A DNA stretch of 22,634 nucleotides from a virus. Location: positions 1 to 22,634 of IMG/VR virus record IMGVR_UViG_3300009537_000193; one strand, written 5' to 3'. This document shows, in pieces, positions 14,654 through 21,051 of the stretch (position 1 is the first letter of the stretch; each line of letters opens with the position of its first letter). The translations under genes and the position numbers were made by a program. The notes beneath the pieces are model-generated. The model saw only the letters and a list, made by a program, of their open reading frames with translations. It ran no database searches and was not told the origin of the DNA.

Positions 14654-14890
14654 TCAAGGGCCTCGCCCGTCGAACAATGTTCCACCCACGACTACGTTGC
14701 CAGAAGGATCAACATAAACCTGCCCGGCCCGGCACAGTTCGCCGTTTACGCTAATGGTTCGTGGACCTTGAATAGACACGCCGTGAGCAACGAGGAACGC
14801 GGCGACAGCCATTGCGACCTCGTCTCCAGTCAATTCTACTGCAACGCCAGGGCCGAATTCGGTCTTTCCTTGTCCGTACATGACTTTCAT
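14654..14890 (-). CDS. Small hypothetical phage protein, 78 residues
   Basis: From the ATG at 14890 (GGAG seven bases ahead) the protein reads MKVMYGQGKTEFGPGVAVEL, then a helix TGDEVAMAVAAFLVAHGVSI, then beta strands around TISVNGELCRAGQVYVDPSG and a closing VVVGGTLF. It is not recognised. It lies immediately downstream of the large terminase with 52 bases between, and before the promoter that serves the portal block, so it is probably co-transcribed with the terminase. Confidence 0.55.
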   Translation of the reverse strand: MKVMYGQGKTEFGPGVAVELTGDEVAMAVAAFLVAHGVSIQGPRTISVNGELCRAGQVYVDPSGNVVVGGTLFDGRGP

Positions 14891-14942
14891 CTTTATCTCC
14901 ATGCGAACATGCGAACTGCGCACACACCGGAACGCCATCAAC

Positions 14943-16505
14943 TCACGCCTGCAAAACCTGAATCCCCGCGCCGCCCATGTCCGGATTGCGACCGTTGAGG
15001 ATGAAGTCGGCTATCTCTTCGGCCGTGGCCAGGCAGTCAGGCCCGTCGTCGTGGTCGGCGCCGAGTCCGGGCGTACTCGAATACTCGCGAGTCTGCTGCA
15101 CCAGAACCCGTCCGCCGGGCGTGTTGCGCACGCGGAGTCGCTTCTGCGCGAGGTACGGCGACAGGCCGGCCCGGATCCGCTGGCCCTTGCTGATCGTGTG
15201 CGCCACGGTGTAGACGGACAAGAAGACGCCGCGCTCGCGCGCGTAGCGCAGGAGCGCGAAAGCGACCCACTCCTGGAAACCGTTCGCCTCGACGAGGATC
15301 GCCTCCGGTTTGAATTCCTGGATCAGCCGGAAACCGTCGCCGACGATCGAGCGCATGTCCGGCGAACTCGCCAGCGGCTCGACCGGCCGCGCGTTGTCGA
15401 GGTCCGCGTCGGCCCACAGAGTCCACTGAGGATCGACGCCGAGCATCACCCATGCCGAGTAGTCGCCGCTGCGGTCCTGCTTCCCTTTCGACGGGTCGCA
15501 CGCCATGACCTTGCAGATCAGATCCGGCGGCCACTCGTCGAACAGGATATGCGGCCCGAAGAACTCGGGCGGGAACTCCAGGCCCTCGGCAGCAGCCGCG
15601 TGGTCGATGTCGAGTTCCTGCGCCACGAGCCTGGGATCGCCGATCCGGATGCGCTCGGCCTCGTACCACGCCTGATCCTTGCGGGGATCGTCGTGCCAGT
15701 GGAAGCGAAACCTCTGCTCCGGAGGGAGCGACGTCAGCCGCTTATAAAACGGCGTGTGCGTTCCGTGCGGGGTCGAGACGTCGATCCGGCACCGCGTGGT
15801 CTGCGAGAGCGCCGCCGCCGCCCGGTCGGGATGCTCTAAATAGGCCGCCTCGTCTACGATATACATCGTCACGCGGTCGCCGCGGCCAACCTGGTCGCCG
15901 ACTTCCCCGGTGATTGACGAGTCGATAGCCGGGTTCGTCAGCTTGCAAAAGGTGTCGTGGCGCACCCAGTTGAACCCGGCCGGCATCATCCACGTCGGCA
16001 GGCGGCGCAGGATGAACCGCATCTTCTCGAAGATGCTCTTCATCTCGCCGATCTTGTCCACCTTGGGTTCGGTGTGCGAGGTGACGCCCATGCGGAACCC
16101 GCTGCGGAACAGCCACGAGTGCGCGCCGTAGCCGCAGAACAGCCACGTCACGCCGACCTCTCGCGACTTCTCGCAGCTGCCGTCCTTCTGCTCGACCTCC
16201 ATGCGGCGCAGCCACTTGAGGAACTCTATCTGTCTTGGGAAAAGCACGAACGGCATCGTCGCCGGCACGCCGTCGGAAATGAACCTGGGGTCGTAGGTGT
16301 CAACGTAGTTCGCGAACCAGTATTCGATGTCGTCGCGGCACCTGGCGTACTCCACGGCCCGCTGCCGCGGGTCGGCCTCGCAGGCGAGCTCGATCTCGTA
16401 CCGCTGAACGAGCGACGACTCGACCTGGGCCAGGAGGTACGGCGCGAAGCTCGTCGCCGGGGCCGGCGCCGAGGCCAGTGAGCTAACCGGCGCGTCCACT
16501 GTCAC
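14943..16505 (-). CDS. terL: Phage terminase large subunit
   Basis: This is the DNA-packaging motor, an ATPase fused to a headful- or site-cutting nuclease, 520 residues. Residues 113-121 (KSREVGVTW) are the Walker A-like loop with the adenine-binding SRE-G motif. TMYIVDEAAYLE holds the Walker B and catalytic acid (D218, E219), and DVSTPHGT (242-249) is the coupling motif III. The nuclease triad is visible as D337 in ACDPSKG, E406 in VEANG and the DHDDGPD cluster (484-490). It starts at GTG, with AAGGAG ten bases ahead, and has no alternative start nearby. The small terminase is separated from it by a 2.3-kb cassette of small genes, which is unusual. It acts on the portal with the small terminase. 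Confidence 0.93.
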   Translation of the reverse strand: MTVDAPVSSLASAPAPATSFAPYLLAQVESSLVQRYEIELACEADPRQRAVEYARCRDDIEYWFANYVDTYDPRFISDGVPATMPFVLFPRQIEFLKWLRRMEVEQKDGSCEKSREVGVTWLFCGYGAHSWLFRSGFRMGVTSHTEPKVDKIGEMKSIFEKMRFILRRLPTWMMPAGFNWVRHDTFCKLTNPAIDSSITGEVGDQVGRGDRVTMYIVDEAAYLEHPDRAAAALSQTTRCRIDVSTPHGTHTPFYKRLTSLPPEQRFRFHWHDDPRKDQAWYEAERIRIGDPRLVAQELDIDHAAAAEGLEFPPEFFGPHILFDEWPPDLICKVMACDPSKGKQDRSGDYSAWVMLGVDPQWTLWADADLDNARPVEPLASSPDMRSIVGDGFRLIQEFKPEAILVEANGFQEWVAFALLRYARERGVFLSVYTVAHTISKGQRIRAGLSPYLAQKRLRVRNTPGGRVLVQQTREYSSTPGLGADHDDGPDCLATAEEIADFILNGRNPDMGGAGIQVLQA

Positions 16506-16546
16506 GGAGATACTCTCCTTCCGGCGTCATCGCTCACCCTCCACAA

Positions 16547-16690
16547 TCAGCTTTGCCGCCTTCGCCGCATCGGCCACGGTCGCAGTTCATCGCGTACCGC
16601 ACTGGAACAATACTTCCTGTATATCAATGATCTCGCCGTCTCAAATCCTGTTCCGCAAAACAAGCACTCGACTTTTAACTTTGGCCCCAT
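16547..16690 (-). CDS. Small Cys-rich zinc-finger-like protein, apparent frameshift near its end
   Basis: From an ATG that overlaps the TGA of the frame before it (TGATG) come MGPKLKVECLFCGTGF and LIYRKYCSS, the CxxC and YCS pattern of a small phage zinc finger. The fourth ligand expected in such fingers (about four residues after YCS) is not in this frame. After ELR the frame becomes Arg-rich (WPMRRRRQS), which looks like a shifted reading. The -1 frame instead continues TVADAAKAAKLIVEGER to a stop at 16527-16529. A single missing base would therefore restore one protein of about 55 residues. It is too short for an ordinary ORF cut-off but fits tightly between its neighbours. Confidence 0.5.
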   Translation of the reverse strand: MGPKLKVECLFCGTGFETARSLIYRKYCSSAVRDELRPWPMRRRRQS

Positions 16691-16848
16691 CAATCACCGC
16701 CTTTCATCGCCGCGTCGATAGCTTCGCGGCTAATTTTCAGTGGCTTTGCGTGAGTAGGCCATTGGTCTACGCTGACATGGCCTCGCGACTCCAACCAATC
16801 CAGCCTCTCCGCATCGGCTCGCAGCCCACGCACCAACGCCAGCGCATC
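16690..16848 (-). pseudogene. C-terminal fragment of a frameshifted small phage gene
   Basis: This frame reads DALALVRGLRADAERLDWLE and ends REAIDAAMKGGD, a sequence pattern typical of small phage proteins. In its own frame there is no credible start: upstream codons give an Arg/Cys-rich out-of-frame sequence. It joins smoothly to the first 74 residues of the 17069 gene by a -1 shift near 16848, as if one base were missing. The alternative is a separate gene using an internal GTG inside the other frame. Confidence 0.45.
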
Positions 16849-17069
16849 TGCACACGGCCCAGTTCTGCAACCACGGTCATCGTGTCGTTCCAGTCGGTGA
16901 GCGGTTGCCAAATCCTGGCACGCCGGTTTTCTGTTGCACTCGCATACCAGCCTGTCCAGTTGTCCGTTCCTTTTTCCATGTACACCCCGGAACGATTTGC
17001 CCACTCCATAACCTCCCAGGCGACGGCGGCAACGAGTTCGGCGTCAGTCAGTGTTTTTGGGACGGTCAT
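16767..17069 (-). CDS. Small phage protein, probably frameshifted in its last third
   Basis: From the ATG at 17069 (AAAGGTGG ribosome binding site within a 21-bp repeat) it reads MTVPKTLTDAELVAAVAWEV, GVYMEKGTDNWTGWYAS and PLTDWNDTMTVVAELG. The TDAEL...AWEVM...W...STDWN-type pattern is recalled from small phage proteins of unknown function. After about residue 74 it turns into a Trp/Arg/Met-rich tail (MRWRWCVGCEPMRRGW), typical of a wrong frame, whereas the -1 frame continues with good coding sequence. It may therefore be a gene of about 126 residues carrying a one-base deletion, real or from assembly. Confidence 0.55.
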   Translation of the reverse strand: MTVPKTLTDAELVAAVAWEVMEWANRSGVYMEKGTDNWTGWYASATENRRARIWQPLTDWNDTMTVVAELGRVQMRWRWCVGCEPMRRGWIGWSREAMSA

Positions 17070-17247
17070 CTACGCACCACCTTTCACTTCGGAGATTCCA
17101 CCTGCCCTTGAATCGCCGCAAACTGCCGTCTTATTTCGGCACGGCATTCCGCGTACAATCCCTCCAGGAGCCAATCCCGCAAAAACGGAATCAGGAAAAG
17201 AAGGGTGCGTATTTTCTCAGAATCATTCATCTACGCACCACCTTTCA
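17066..17247 (-). repeat. 21-bp direct repeat carrying stop, ribosome site and start codon
   Basis: An identical 21-bp segment occurs at 17066-17086 and 17227-17247, 161 bp apart. On the leftward transcript each contains AAAGGTGGTGCGTAG followed by ATGA. In the 17227 copy it forms the end of one gene (stop TAG) and the start of the next. In the 17066 copy it comes just after the 48-residue gene, reads through its last bases and starts the 17069 gene. It resembles a duplicated gene-junction cassette. Confidence 0.7.
17084..17230 (-). CDS. Small amphipathic protein, 48 residues
   Basis: This short gene begins MNDSEKIRTLLFLIPFLRDW, followed by a helical part (LLEGLYAECRAEIRRQFAA) and a GQVESPK end. 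The first half is a hydrophobic/basic amphipathic helix that could touch a membrane or another protein. The ATG directly follows the TAG of the 86-residue gene, and AAAGGTGG nine bases ahead, inside the repeat, is its ribosome site. Codon use and coupling on both sides support a real gene; function is unknown. Confidence 0.6.
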   Translation of the reverse strand: MNDSEKIRTLLFLIPFLRDWLLEGLYAECRAEIRRQFAAIQGQVESPK

Positions 17248-17491
17248 TCGCCGCGTCGATGGCGGCGTCTAACGCCTCATGCACATCGGCATTCTGAACC
17301 TTTGCGCCTGACCAATCGCACATACGAATGGCGTCAACCAGCCGTTCCACATCGGCCCGCAGCCGTTCGCTCTCGGCCAGCAACTCCCGCACAGCCGCAA
17401 CGTCGCTGCCTTCGATCGGCCCGTCGTCGCCGTTGCCGTTAGCGGCTTCGACGAGCCATTTCAGGTGGTCGATTGCTTCTTGTGTTGTCAC
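17231..17491 (-). CDS. Small helical phage protein, 86 residues
   Basis: The start is GTG at 17491, six to seven bases after a perfect GGAGGTG, and the GTGA overlaps the stop of the previous gene. The ATG further upstream lies inside that gene. The product begins MTTQEAIDHLKWLVEAANG, has a VAAVRELLAESERLRADVERL coiled helix and ends AIDAAMKGGA, almost the same end as the fragment at 16690. The shared AIDAAMKGG ending suggests paralogy or recombination between small genes of the cassette. No function is known. Confidence 0.65.
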   Translation of the reverse strand: MTTQEAIDHLKWLVEAANGNGDDGPIEGSDVAAVRELLAESERLRADVERLVDAIRMCDWSGAKVQNADVHEALDAAIDAAMKGGA

Positions 17492-17706
17492 GGCACACCT
17501 CCATCCTTCCACAGCGGGCGAAAGTCGGTTTCAGCGTTCCTTGGCGCTTGGCCAGAGCCAGGGCACGTTACCAATTCGTGACTGGCGCCCGTGCCAATCG
17601 TACAGCCCATCGAGTCCTCTGGCGCACGGACCATTATTTCATGCGTCGGGATCAGCGGATTGCACGCTCTTTGCGAATACTCACGGCCACAATGCGGGCA
17701 TTGCAT
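17488..17706 (-). CDS. Zinc-binding small phage protein, 72 residues
   Basis: MQCPHCGREYSQRACNPLIP, then THEIMV and, near the end, CPGSGQAPRNAE followed by RPLWKDGG. A CPHC knuckle plus C-P-G-S-(G)-Q-x-P-R-N is a small-phage-protein signature I recall from related elements; the protein probably binds zinc through CxxC and later Cys residues. Start choice is between this ATG (AAGTGAG ahead) and an in-frame ATG ten codons earlier (GGAGGG fifteen bases ahead). The next gene's GTG overlaps the stop. The 93 bases up to the next gene at 17830 hold no clear gene. Confidence 0.6.
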   Translation of the reverse strand: MQCPHCGREYSQRACNPLIPTHEIMVRAPEDSMGCTIGTGASHELVTCPGSGQAPRNAETDFRPLWKDGGVP

Positions 17707-17829
17707 GATGCTCACTTCGCACGTCCTTTCTGTCATAATCACTATTCCGCCCTCCACTTCATAGGGCATCGGCCTCAACGGGCCGACATGCCGGTATCGG
17801 ACACGCACCACGCGCCAGGAACCGCTACG

Positions 17830-18165
17830 CTACGATTCTTCGACGTACCCAATTTTGCCGCTCGTCTTGAGAAACTTGGCGTTGCGTATCGTCACCATGT
17901 CGAAACCAGCCGCCTGAGTCAGCAAGTCCAGGTATATTTCCACATCGGCAAGTTCTTCGGCTAGCATCGTTTTAAGCTCTGCTTCCGTTTCCTTGTTGCC
18001 AGGGATTCCATCACGAACGCGGTTCAGTTTCTTGATGATATTTGCGGCCTCACCAAGCTCGCCAGCCGTGGCCGTGAGCCAATCGCTCAGGCTCCACGAT
18101 TCGAGTTTGTGGTTGAAGCCGTTTTTGGCCTCGCATCGCAATTTGTTTCTCTCGCTGAATGTCAT
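17830..18165 (-). CDS. MazG-like nucleotide pyrophosphohydrolase
   Basis: Members of the MazG/dUTPase-2 superfamily hydrolyse NTPs or dNTPs to monophosphates. The 111-residue product has WLTATAGELGEAANIIKKL (E-L-G-E-A first acidic helix), then RVRDGIPGNK and AEELADVEIYLDLLTQAAG (E-E-L-A-D second acidic helix), the two metal-binding helices of the fold, and ends KTSGKIGY, a usual K-x-x-S-x-K-x-G-Y signature. Start at ATG 18165 is chosen because GGAG lies six bases ahead; another ATG four codons up is possible. It lies in the small-gene cassette between the two terminase genes, where it may tune nucleotide or alarmone pools during infection. Confidence 0.75.
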   Translation of the reverse strand: MTFSERNKLRCEAKNGFNHKLESWSLSDWLTATAGELGEAANIIKKLNRVRDGIPGNKETEAELKTMLAEELADVEIYLDLLTQAAGFDMVTIRNAKFLKTSGKIGYVEES

Positions 18166-18243
18166 TCGATTCTCCATTGTTGCCCCAGAAACCGCCTCGC
18201 CCGCTCCCGCAGCAGACGCACCGCAACCTGCACAGCCGCCGCC

Positions 18244-18765
18244 TCAATACCCCGGTTGCACCCACCGAACCAACTCCGTATCAGCCCGCAAAAAAAGAGG
18301 ATGCTTCGGGTCGCCGCTCTTGGTTACGCCCAAACAAACTGCTCCTTGTTGCACGCAAGCCGCCGCTGCGTTGCAATACGCCGTGCGAAACAGGCTCCGC
18401 TTTTTCGGCCCCAGCCGATTGCCCCAGGCCGCGACAACCTTCGTTCCCAACTTCACCGATGACGCGCCAATCAGCAGTCCCAGGTTCTTCGGCCCCACCG
18501 GGTCAGGGTGCGTCAATAGTTCCCGCTCGTCCGTGGCTCGCAACGCGAACACATTGCGAACCACGATGCCACCGCAGCCTTCCCGCTTCGCGAAGCCTAT
18601 GCAGCGGCGGATCGTTGGGTCGTCGTCGTCTGCGTCGGCGGTCGATGGGTTCTGCATAATGAACGCCAGGACTGGCCGATCTTCATCCCACAAACGCCAG
18701 AGGTTGTAGCGGTACAAGCCGCACTCGCTGATTGTTGCGCCTGATTTTAGGAACAAGTCACTCAT
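18244..18765 (-). CDS. DUF1643 family protein
   Basis: The 173-residue product has C-G-L-Y-R-Y-N-L-W-R-x-W, FIMQNPSTADADDDDPTIRR, CIGFAKREGCGGIVVRN and FALRATDERELLTHPDPVG, exactly the DUF1643 layout. The family has no established biochemical role, is common in phages and mobile elements and is soluble; the DDDPTIRRC core looks like an acidic metal- or ligand-binding site, which is inference. The ATG at 18765 is used because GGGGGTGG is well placed and an upstream start would overlap the small terminase. It follows the small terminase by 13 bases, so it belongs to the same transcript. A 66-base gap to the MazG-like gene holds a possible short frame. Confidence 0.8.
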   Translation of the reverse strand: MSDLFLKSGATISECGLYRYNLWRLWDEDRPVLAFIMQNPSTADADDDDPTIRRCIGFAKREGCGGIVVRNVFALRATDERELLTHPDPVGPKNLGLLIGASSVKLGTKVVAAWGNRLGPKKRSLFRTAYCNAAAACVQQGAVCLGVTKSGDPKHPLFLRADTELVRWVQPGY

Positions 18766-18778
18766 GCCACCCCCACGA

Positions 18779-19408
18779 TCATTGCGGTACTCCGTTCCCG
18801 TTCGCGACTGGCTCACTCGCTGCGGACCGCCGCTCGTTGATGGCCTCGCGGAGCCGCCGGATCCTCTCGTCCGCCGGCAGCGCCTTGAAGTCGTCCGAAC
18901 TCACGTCGATCAGCGCCGCCTGGAGCGGCGCGCCGCCCGGGCCGCTGACCTCGGACTTCGTGAACTTCGCGAACTTATCCGGGTTATTGGCCCGCAGCAG
19001 AAACTTTAAGAGCTCGTCCGAGTAGCGGCGGACGTGCCCGATGATCTCGCCGCGAAAATACTGAGGTTCGAGGACGCCGTGGTACGCGCGGCGGTTGGCT
19101 TCGGCCTCCAGTTCCTCACGGCCGACCTGCTTGGCCTCGTCCCAGGCCTTGGCGAACGCTGGCTCTTCCTTGCGCCGCTGGTAGGGCCTGGCGATGTCCA
19201 CCTTGGCGAGTTCCGCGGCGTCGCGGGCGTGGATTCCGGAGGCCACGCAGCGAAGGAACTCCGGGGCCCAGTCCGGCGTGCCGAGCGGCGGCCGACCCGG
19301 TCGGCCGCGTTTCCTGGTGGGTCTCTTGTTTTTTTTGCTTCCGGAACGGCGTCGCGCTGAGTTTTTCCTAGAGTTCGCGCCGGTTTTTGGTGTCTTGCTC
19401 TTCGCCAT
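18779..19408 (-). CDS. terS: Phage terminase small subunit (probable)
   Basis: This 209-residue protein has a very basic N-terminal tail (KSKTPKTG, RKNSARRRSGSKKNKRP) followed by a helix-turn-helix near 48-80 (APEFLRCVASGIHARDAAEL and VDIARPYQRRKEEPAFAKAW). It ends with RRYSDELLKFLLRANNPDKF and a charged C-terminal part, the pattern of small terminases that recognise the packaging site and hand DNA to the large subunit. The 41-base overlap with the upstream small gene and the weak ribosome site point to translational coupling. The large subunit lies 2.3 kb downstream after the small-gene cassette. Identification is by layout and motif, without search. Confidence 0.75.
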   Translation of the reverse strand: MAKSKTPKTGANSRKNSARRRSGSKKNKRPTRKRGRPGRPPLGTPDWAPEFLRCVASGIHARDAAELAKVDIARPYQRRKEEPAFAKAWDEAKQVGREELEAEANRRAYHGVLEPQYFRGEIIGHVRRYSDELLKFLLRANNPDKFAKFTKSEVSGPGGAPLQAALIDVSSDDFKALPADERIRRLREAINERRSAASEPVANGNGVPQ

Positions 19409-19592
19409 GACAAAGGCTCAACTCGTAGTAAAAGTACCGGCCGCCGCTGCCGGCGAGGAATTCCTTGTGGTTGTGCGTGAACCGGACTAGGCATTTCTCG
19501 CCGACCGCCTTGATGAACGCGACCACGGCGCCGGACGAGGTGCGCAGCAGCGTTCCAGACTGGAGGATTGAGGCCTGCTCGCGACTCAGCAT
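19368..19592 (-). CDS. Small hypothetical protein, 74 residues
   Basis: It begins MLSREQASILQSGTLLRTSS, continues with beta strands GAVVAFIKAVGEKCLVRF and FLAGSGGRYFYYELSL, and ends in a charged tail that runs into the small-terminase start (41-base overlap). The start ATG overlaps the stop of the upstream gene (ATGCTGA), with GGGGCGGGG as a rough ribosome site. It is unrecognised, looks like a small beta barrel, and belongs to the leftward packaging operon. Confidence 0.55.
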   Translation of the reverse strand: MLSREQASILQSGTLLRTSSGAVVAFIKAVGEKCLVRFTHNHKEFLAGSGGRYFYYELSLCHGEEQDTKNRREL

Positions 19593-19915
19593 TTCCCCGC
19601 CCCTTGGGCTGCCGACAGTTCGTCGATCCACTTCTCGACGGCCTGCAACTGACTAAATATCGCCTTGATCGCCTTGGCATTGCCGTTGACGCATTCATCG
19701 ACCACTACCGCGACGGCCGCGGACGTGATGGCCGCCACGAGCTCCTCGGCTTCGCTGCGGCACTCAAGGCGGTAGCCGAACTTTCCAGCCACTCCAGAAT
19801 TGACTTCGAGAATGCACTGCTCCAGAGGTCCATCGACAATCCTGACGGAATCGATGGCGCTGATCCGGATGATGCCCCGGTCTCCTACTAGCCAGCCGTT
19901 TTCAATCTTGACCAT
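19586..19915 (-). CDS. Hypothetical protein, first gene of the leftward packaging operon, 109 residues
   Basis: It begins MVKIENGWLVGDRGIIRISA, with a beta-rich half up to about residue 50 (DSVRIVDGPLEQCILEV, GKFGYRLECRSEAEEL), then a helical part (AAITSAAVAVVVDECVNG, AIFSQLQAVEKWIDEL). The alternating pattern resembles a PH-like or similar small fold, but no family is recognised. GGGGAG lies ten bases ahead of the ATG. Its promoter (19957-19986) overlaps an operator copy, so it heads the transcript that includes the small terminase. Confidence 0.6.
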   Translation of the reverse strand: MVKIENGWLVGDRGIIRISAIDSVRIVDGPLEQCILEVNSGVAGKFGYRLECRSEAEELVAAITSAAVAVVVDECVNGNAKAIKAIFSQLQAVEKWIDELSAAQGAGKC

Positions 19916-19956
19916 GCCGACGACTCCCCATATGTAGAACGCCGCGCCTGCAAGCC

Positions 19957-19986
19957 AGTATAGTCGAGCCGCCTTGAATTTGGCAA
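19957..19986 (-). promoter_or_regulatory. Leftward sigma-70-type promoter for the packaging operon
   Basis: A -35 TTGCCA (19986-19981) stands 18 bases from a -10 TATACT (19962-19957) on the minus strand, about 40 bases before the ATG of the 109-residue gene. Its -35 lies within an operator copy. Confidence 0.7.
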
Positions 19987-19988
19987 GT
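19972..19988. promoter_or_regulatory. Operator copy overlapping the -35 box
   Basis: On the minus strand ACTTGCCAAATTCAAGG matches the site at 22384-22400 in 15 of 17 positions; the differences are the first base and the A to C in the TTGAC core. It covers the -35 of the leftward packaging promoter, so repressor binding would compete with RNA polymerase. Confidence 0.65.
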
Positions 19989-20026
19989 TTGCCCCAAAAA
20001 TCTCCGCAAATTATCTCCGCATAGCC

Positions 20027-20055
20027 TTGACTTGTCCGCGACTTAGTCTTAAAAT
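20027..20055 (+). promoter_or_regulatory. Rightward sigma-70-type promoter of the early-type operon
   Basis: TTGACT (20027-20032), an exact 17-base spacer and TAAAAT (20050-20055) give a near-consensus promoter about 40 bases before the first rightward gene. Just upstream, ATCTCCGCA occurs twice (20000-20008, 20013-20021), a 13-bp period that might be a regulator site. No operator copy overlaps it, so it is likely controlled differently from the leftward promoter. Confidence 0.75.
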
Positions 20056-20094
20056 GAAGGTATAAGCGATTCCCAAGCGAGCGGAGGTCCGACC

Positions 20095-20385
20095 ATGATA
20101 GCCTGGCAGCGCAAGAAGATCTCGATCAACCGCTGGGAGGCCTGCGGCTTCTCGATCACCCAGACCGCCGACCTTGACGGCGTGCCGTTTACCCTGGCGA
20201 CGCCGGACGGCGCGGATGTCGAGTTCGACGACCTCGACCTGGCCAAGCGCCACGCTGAACTCCTGAACGACCTGAGCCTGGAGCGCGAGGAGTGCCGGCG
20301 ACTGCGAGACGAGGTGCGCCTGCTGCGCGACGGCCAGCACTTCGAGCGGACCGCCGCCCTGAACGGGAAGCAACAACTCAACTAA
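20095..20385 (+). CDS. Small phage protein with C-terminal coiled coil, 96 residues
   Basis: First gene of the rightward operon, with GGAGGT eight bases before the ATG. Residues 1-40 (WQRKKISINRWEACGFSI) are followed by a beta stretch (VPFTLATPDGADVEFDD), and residues 48-80 form a long charged helix (LAKRHAELLNDLSLEREECR) likely to be a coiled coil. Function is unknown. A position just after the near-consensus promoter suggests an early, possibly regulatory or replication-linked protein; this is position-based inference. Confidence 0.65.
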   Translation: MIAWQRKKISINRWEACGFSITQTADLDGVPFTLATPDGADVEFDDLDLAKRHAELLNDLSLEREECRRLRDEVRLLRDGQHFERTAALNGKQQLN

Positions 20386-20400
20386 CCCATGAGGTGAAAC

Positions 20401-21012
20401 ATGAAGGTTCGTTACGCCACGCCCGACCAGCGCCTCGCCTTCGAGTTCGAGGCCCAGACCGACAAGCAGGTTTTCGCGCAACTGGCGCGCATTCAGGAAG
20501 TCTTCGAGGAATCCGCCTGCGGGTGCTGCGGCTCCCACGACGTCCACCACGAGGTGCGCGAGTTCGACGGCAACAACTACTACAAGCTGGTTTGCGCCCC
20601 GTGCGGCGCGACGCTCGATTTCGGCCAGAACAAGGTCGGAGACACGCTCTACCCGAAGCGATTGCACAAGGACACCCGCGCGGCGCTGCCGCACCGCGGC
20701 TGGTATCGCTACCAGGAATCCCACCCCGAGGCGCAACAGGCGGCCGCCCCTGCCGCGAAGGCGCCGACGCCGGCTGCAAAGCCGGCACCGGCTCCTTCGC
20801 AGGAGCGCCACGAACCGCGCGGCGAGGATCCCACTCCATACCAGAAGGCAATCGCCGGGATGCACGGCGCGAAGACCAAGGACTTGCTCGACCAGTGGGC
20901 CAAGTGGTCCAAGTTGCTGCGCGGCCTGACGCCGCGGCAGCTGGCCAAGCTGGAGGACGTCTACCAGGAGGAATCGCAGAAGTTTCAGGATGAATTGGTT
21001 GGGGCGGCGTAA
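20401..21012 (+). CDS. Cys-rich domain phage protein with Ala/Pro linker, 203 residues
   Basis: Residues 1-38 are beta-helix (MKVRYATPDQRLAFEFEAQT, FAQLARIQEVFEES), then ACGCCGSHDVHHEVREFDGN and VCAPCGATLDFGQNKVGD, two CxxC knuckles of a zinc ribbon followed by the F-G-Q-x-K-x-G signature that I recall from phage proteins of unknown function. Residues 115-150 are an Ala/Pro/Lys linker, and the end is helical (QKAIAGMHGAKTKDLLDQWA, QLAKLEDVYQEESQKF), perhaps a partner-binding helix bundle. GAGGTG is seven bases ahead. Such proteins are often near recombination or single-strand-binding genes, though none is seen here. Confidence 0.7.
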   Translation: MKVRYATPDQRLAFEFEAQTDKQVFAQLARIQEVFEESACGCCGSHDVHHEVREFDGNNYYKLVCAPCGATLDFGQNKVGDTLYPKRLHKDTRAALPHRGWYRYQESHPEAQQAAAPAAKAPTPAAKPAPAPSQERHEPRGEDPTPYQKAIAGMHGAKTKDLLDQWAKWSKLLRGLTPRQLAKLEDVYQEESQKFQDELVGAA

Positions 21013-21051
21013 ATGCGAGTCTGGGAAGGCCCGTCAACTTCAGAGAGACGC

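Noticed and set aside
14880-15839. A 319-residue rightward frame opposite the large terminase
   Set aside because: The leftward terminase motifs are decisive; this frame is compositional.
18166-18243. Short frame (about 24 codons from a GTG) ending in ATGA with the MazG-like start
   Set aside because: The coupling is suggestive, but it is too short and lacks any homologue or firm start.
20011-20865. A 284-residue leftward frame opposite the rightward operon
   Set aside because: The rightward genes have ribosome sites, a near-consensus promoter and family-like motifs; this is a shadow.
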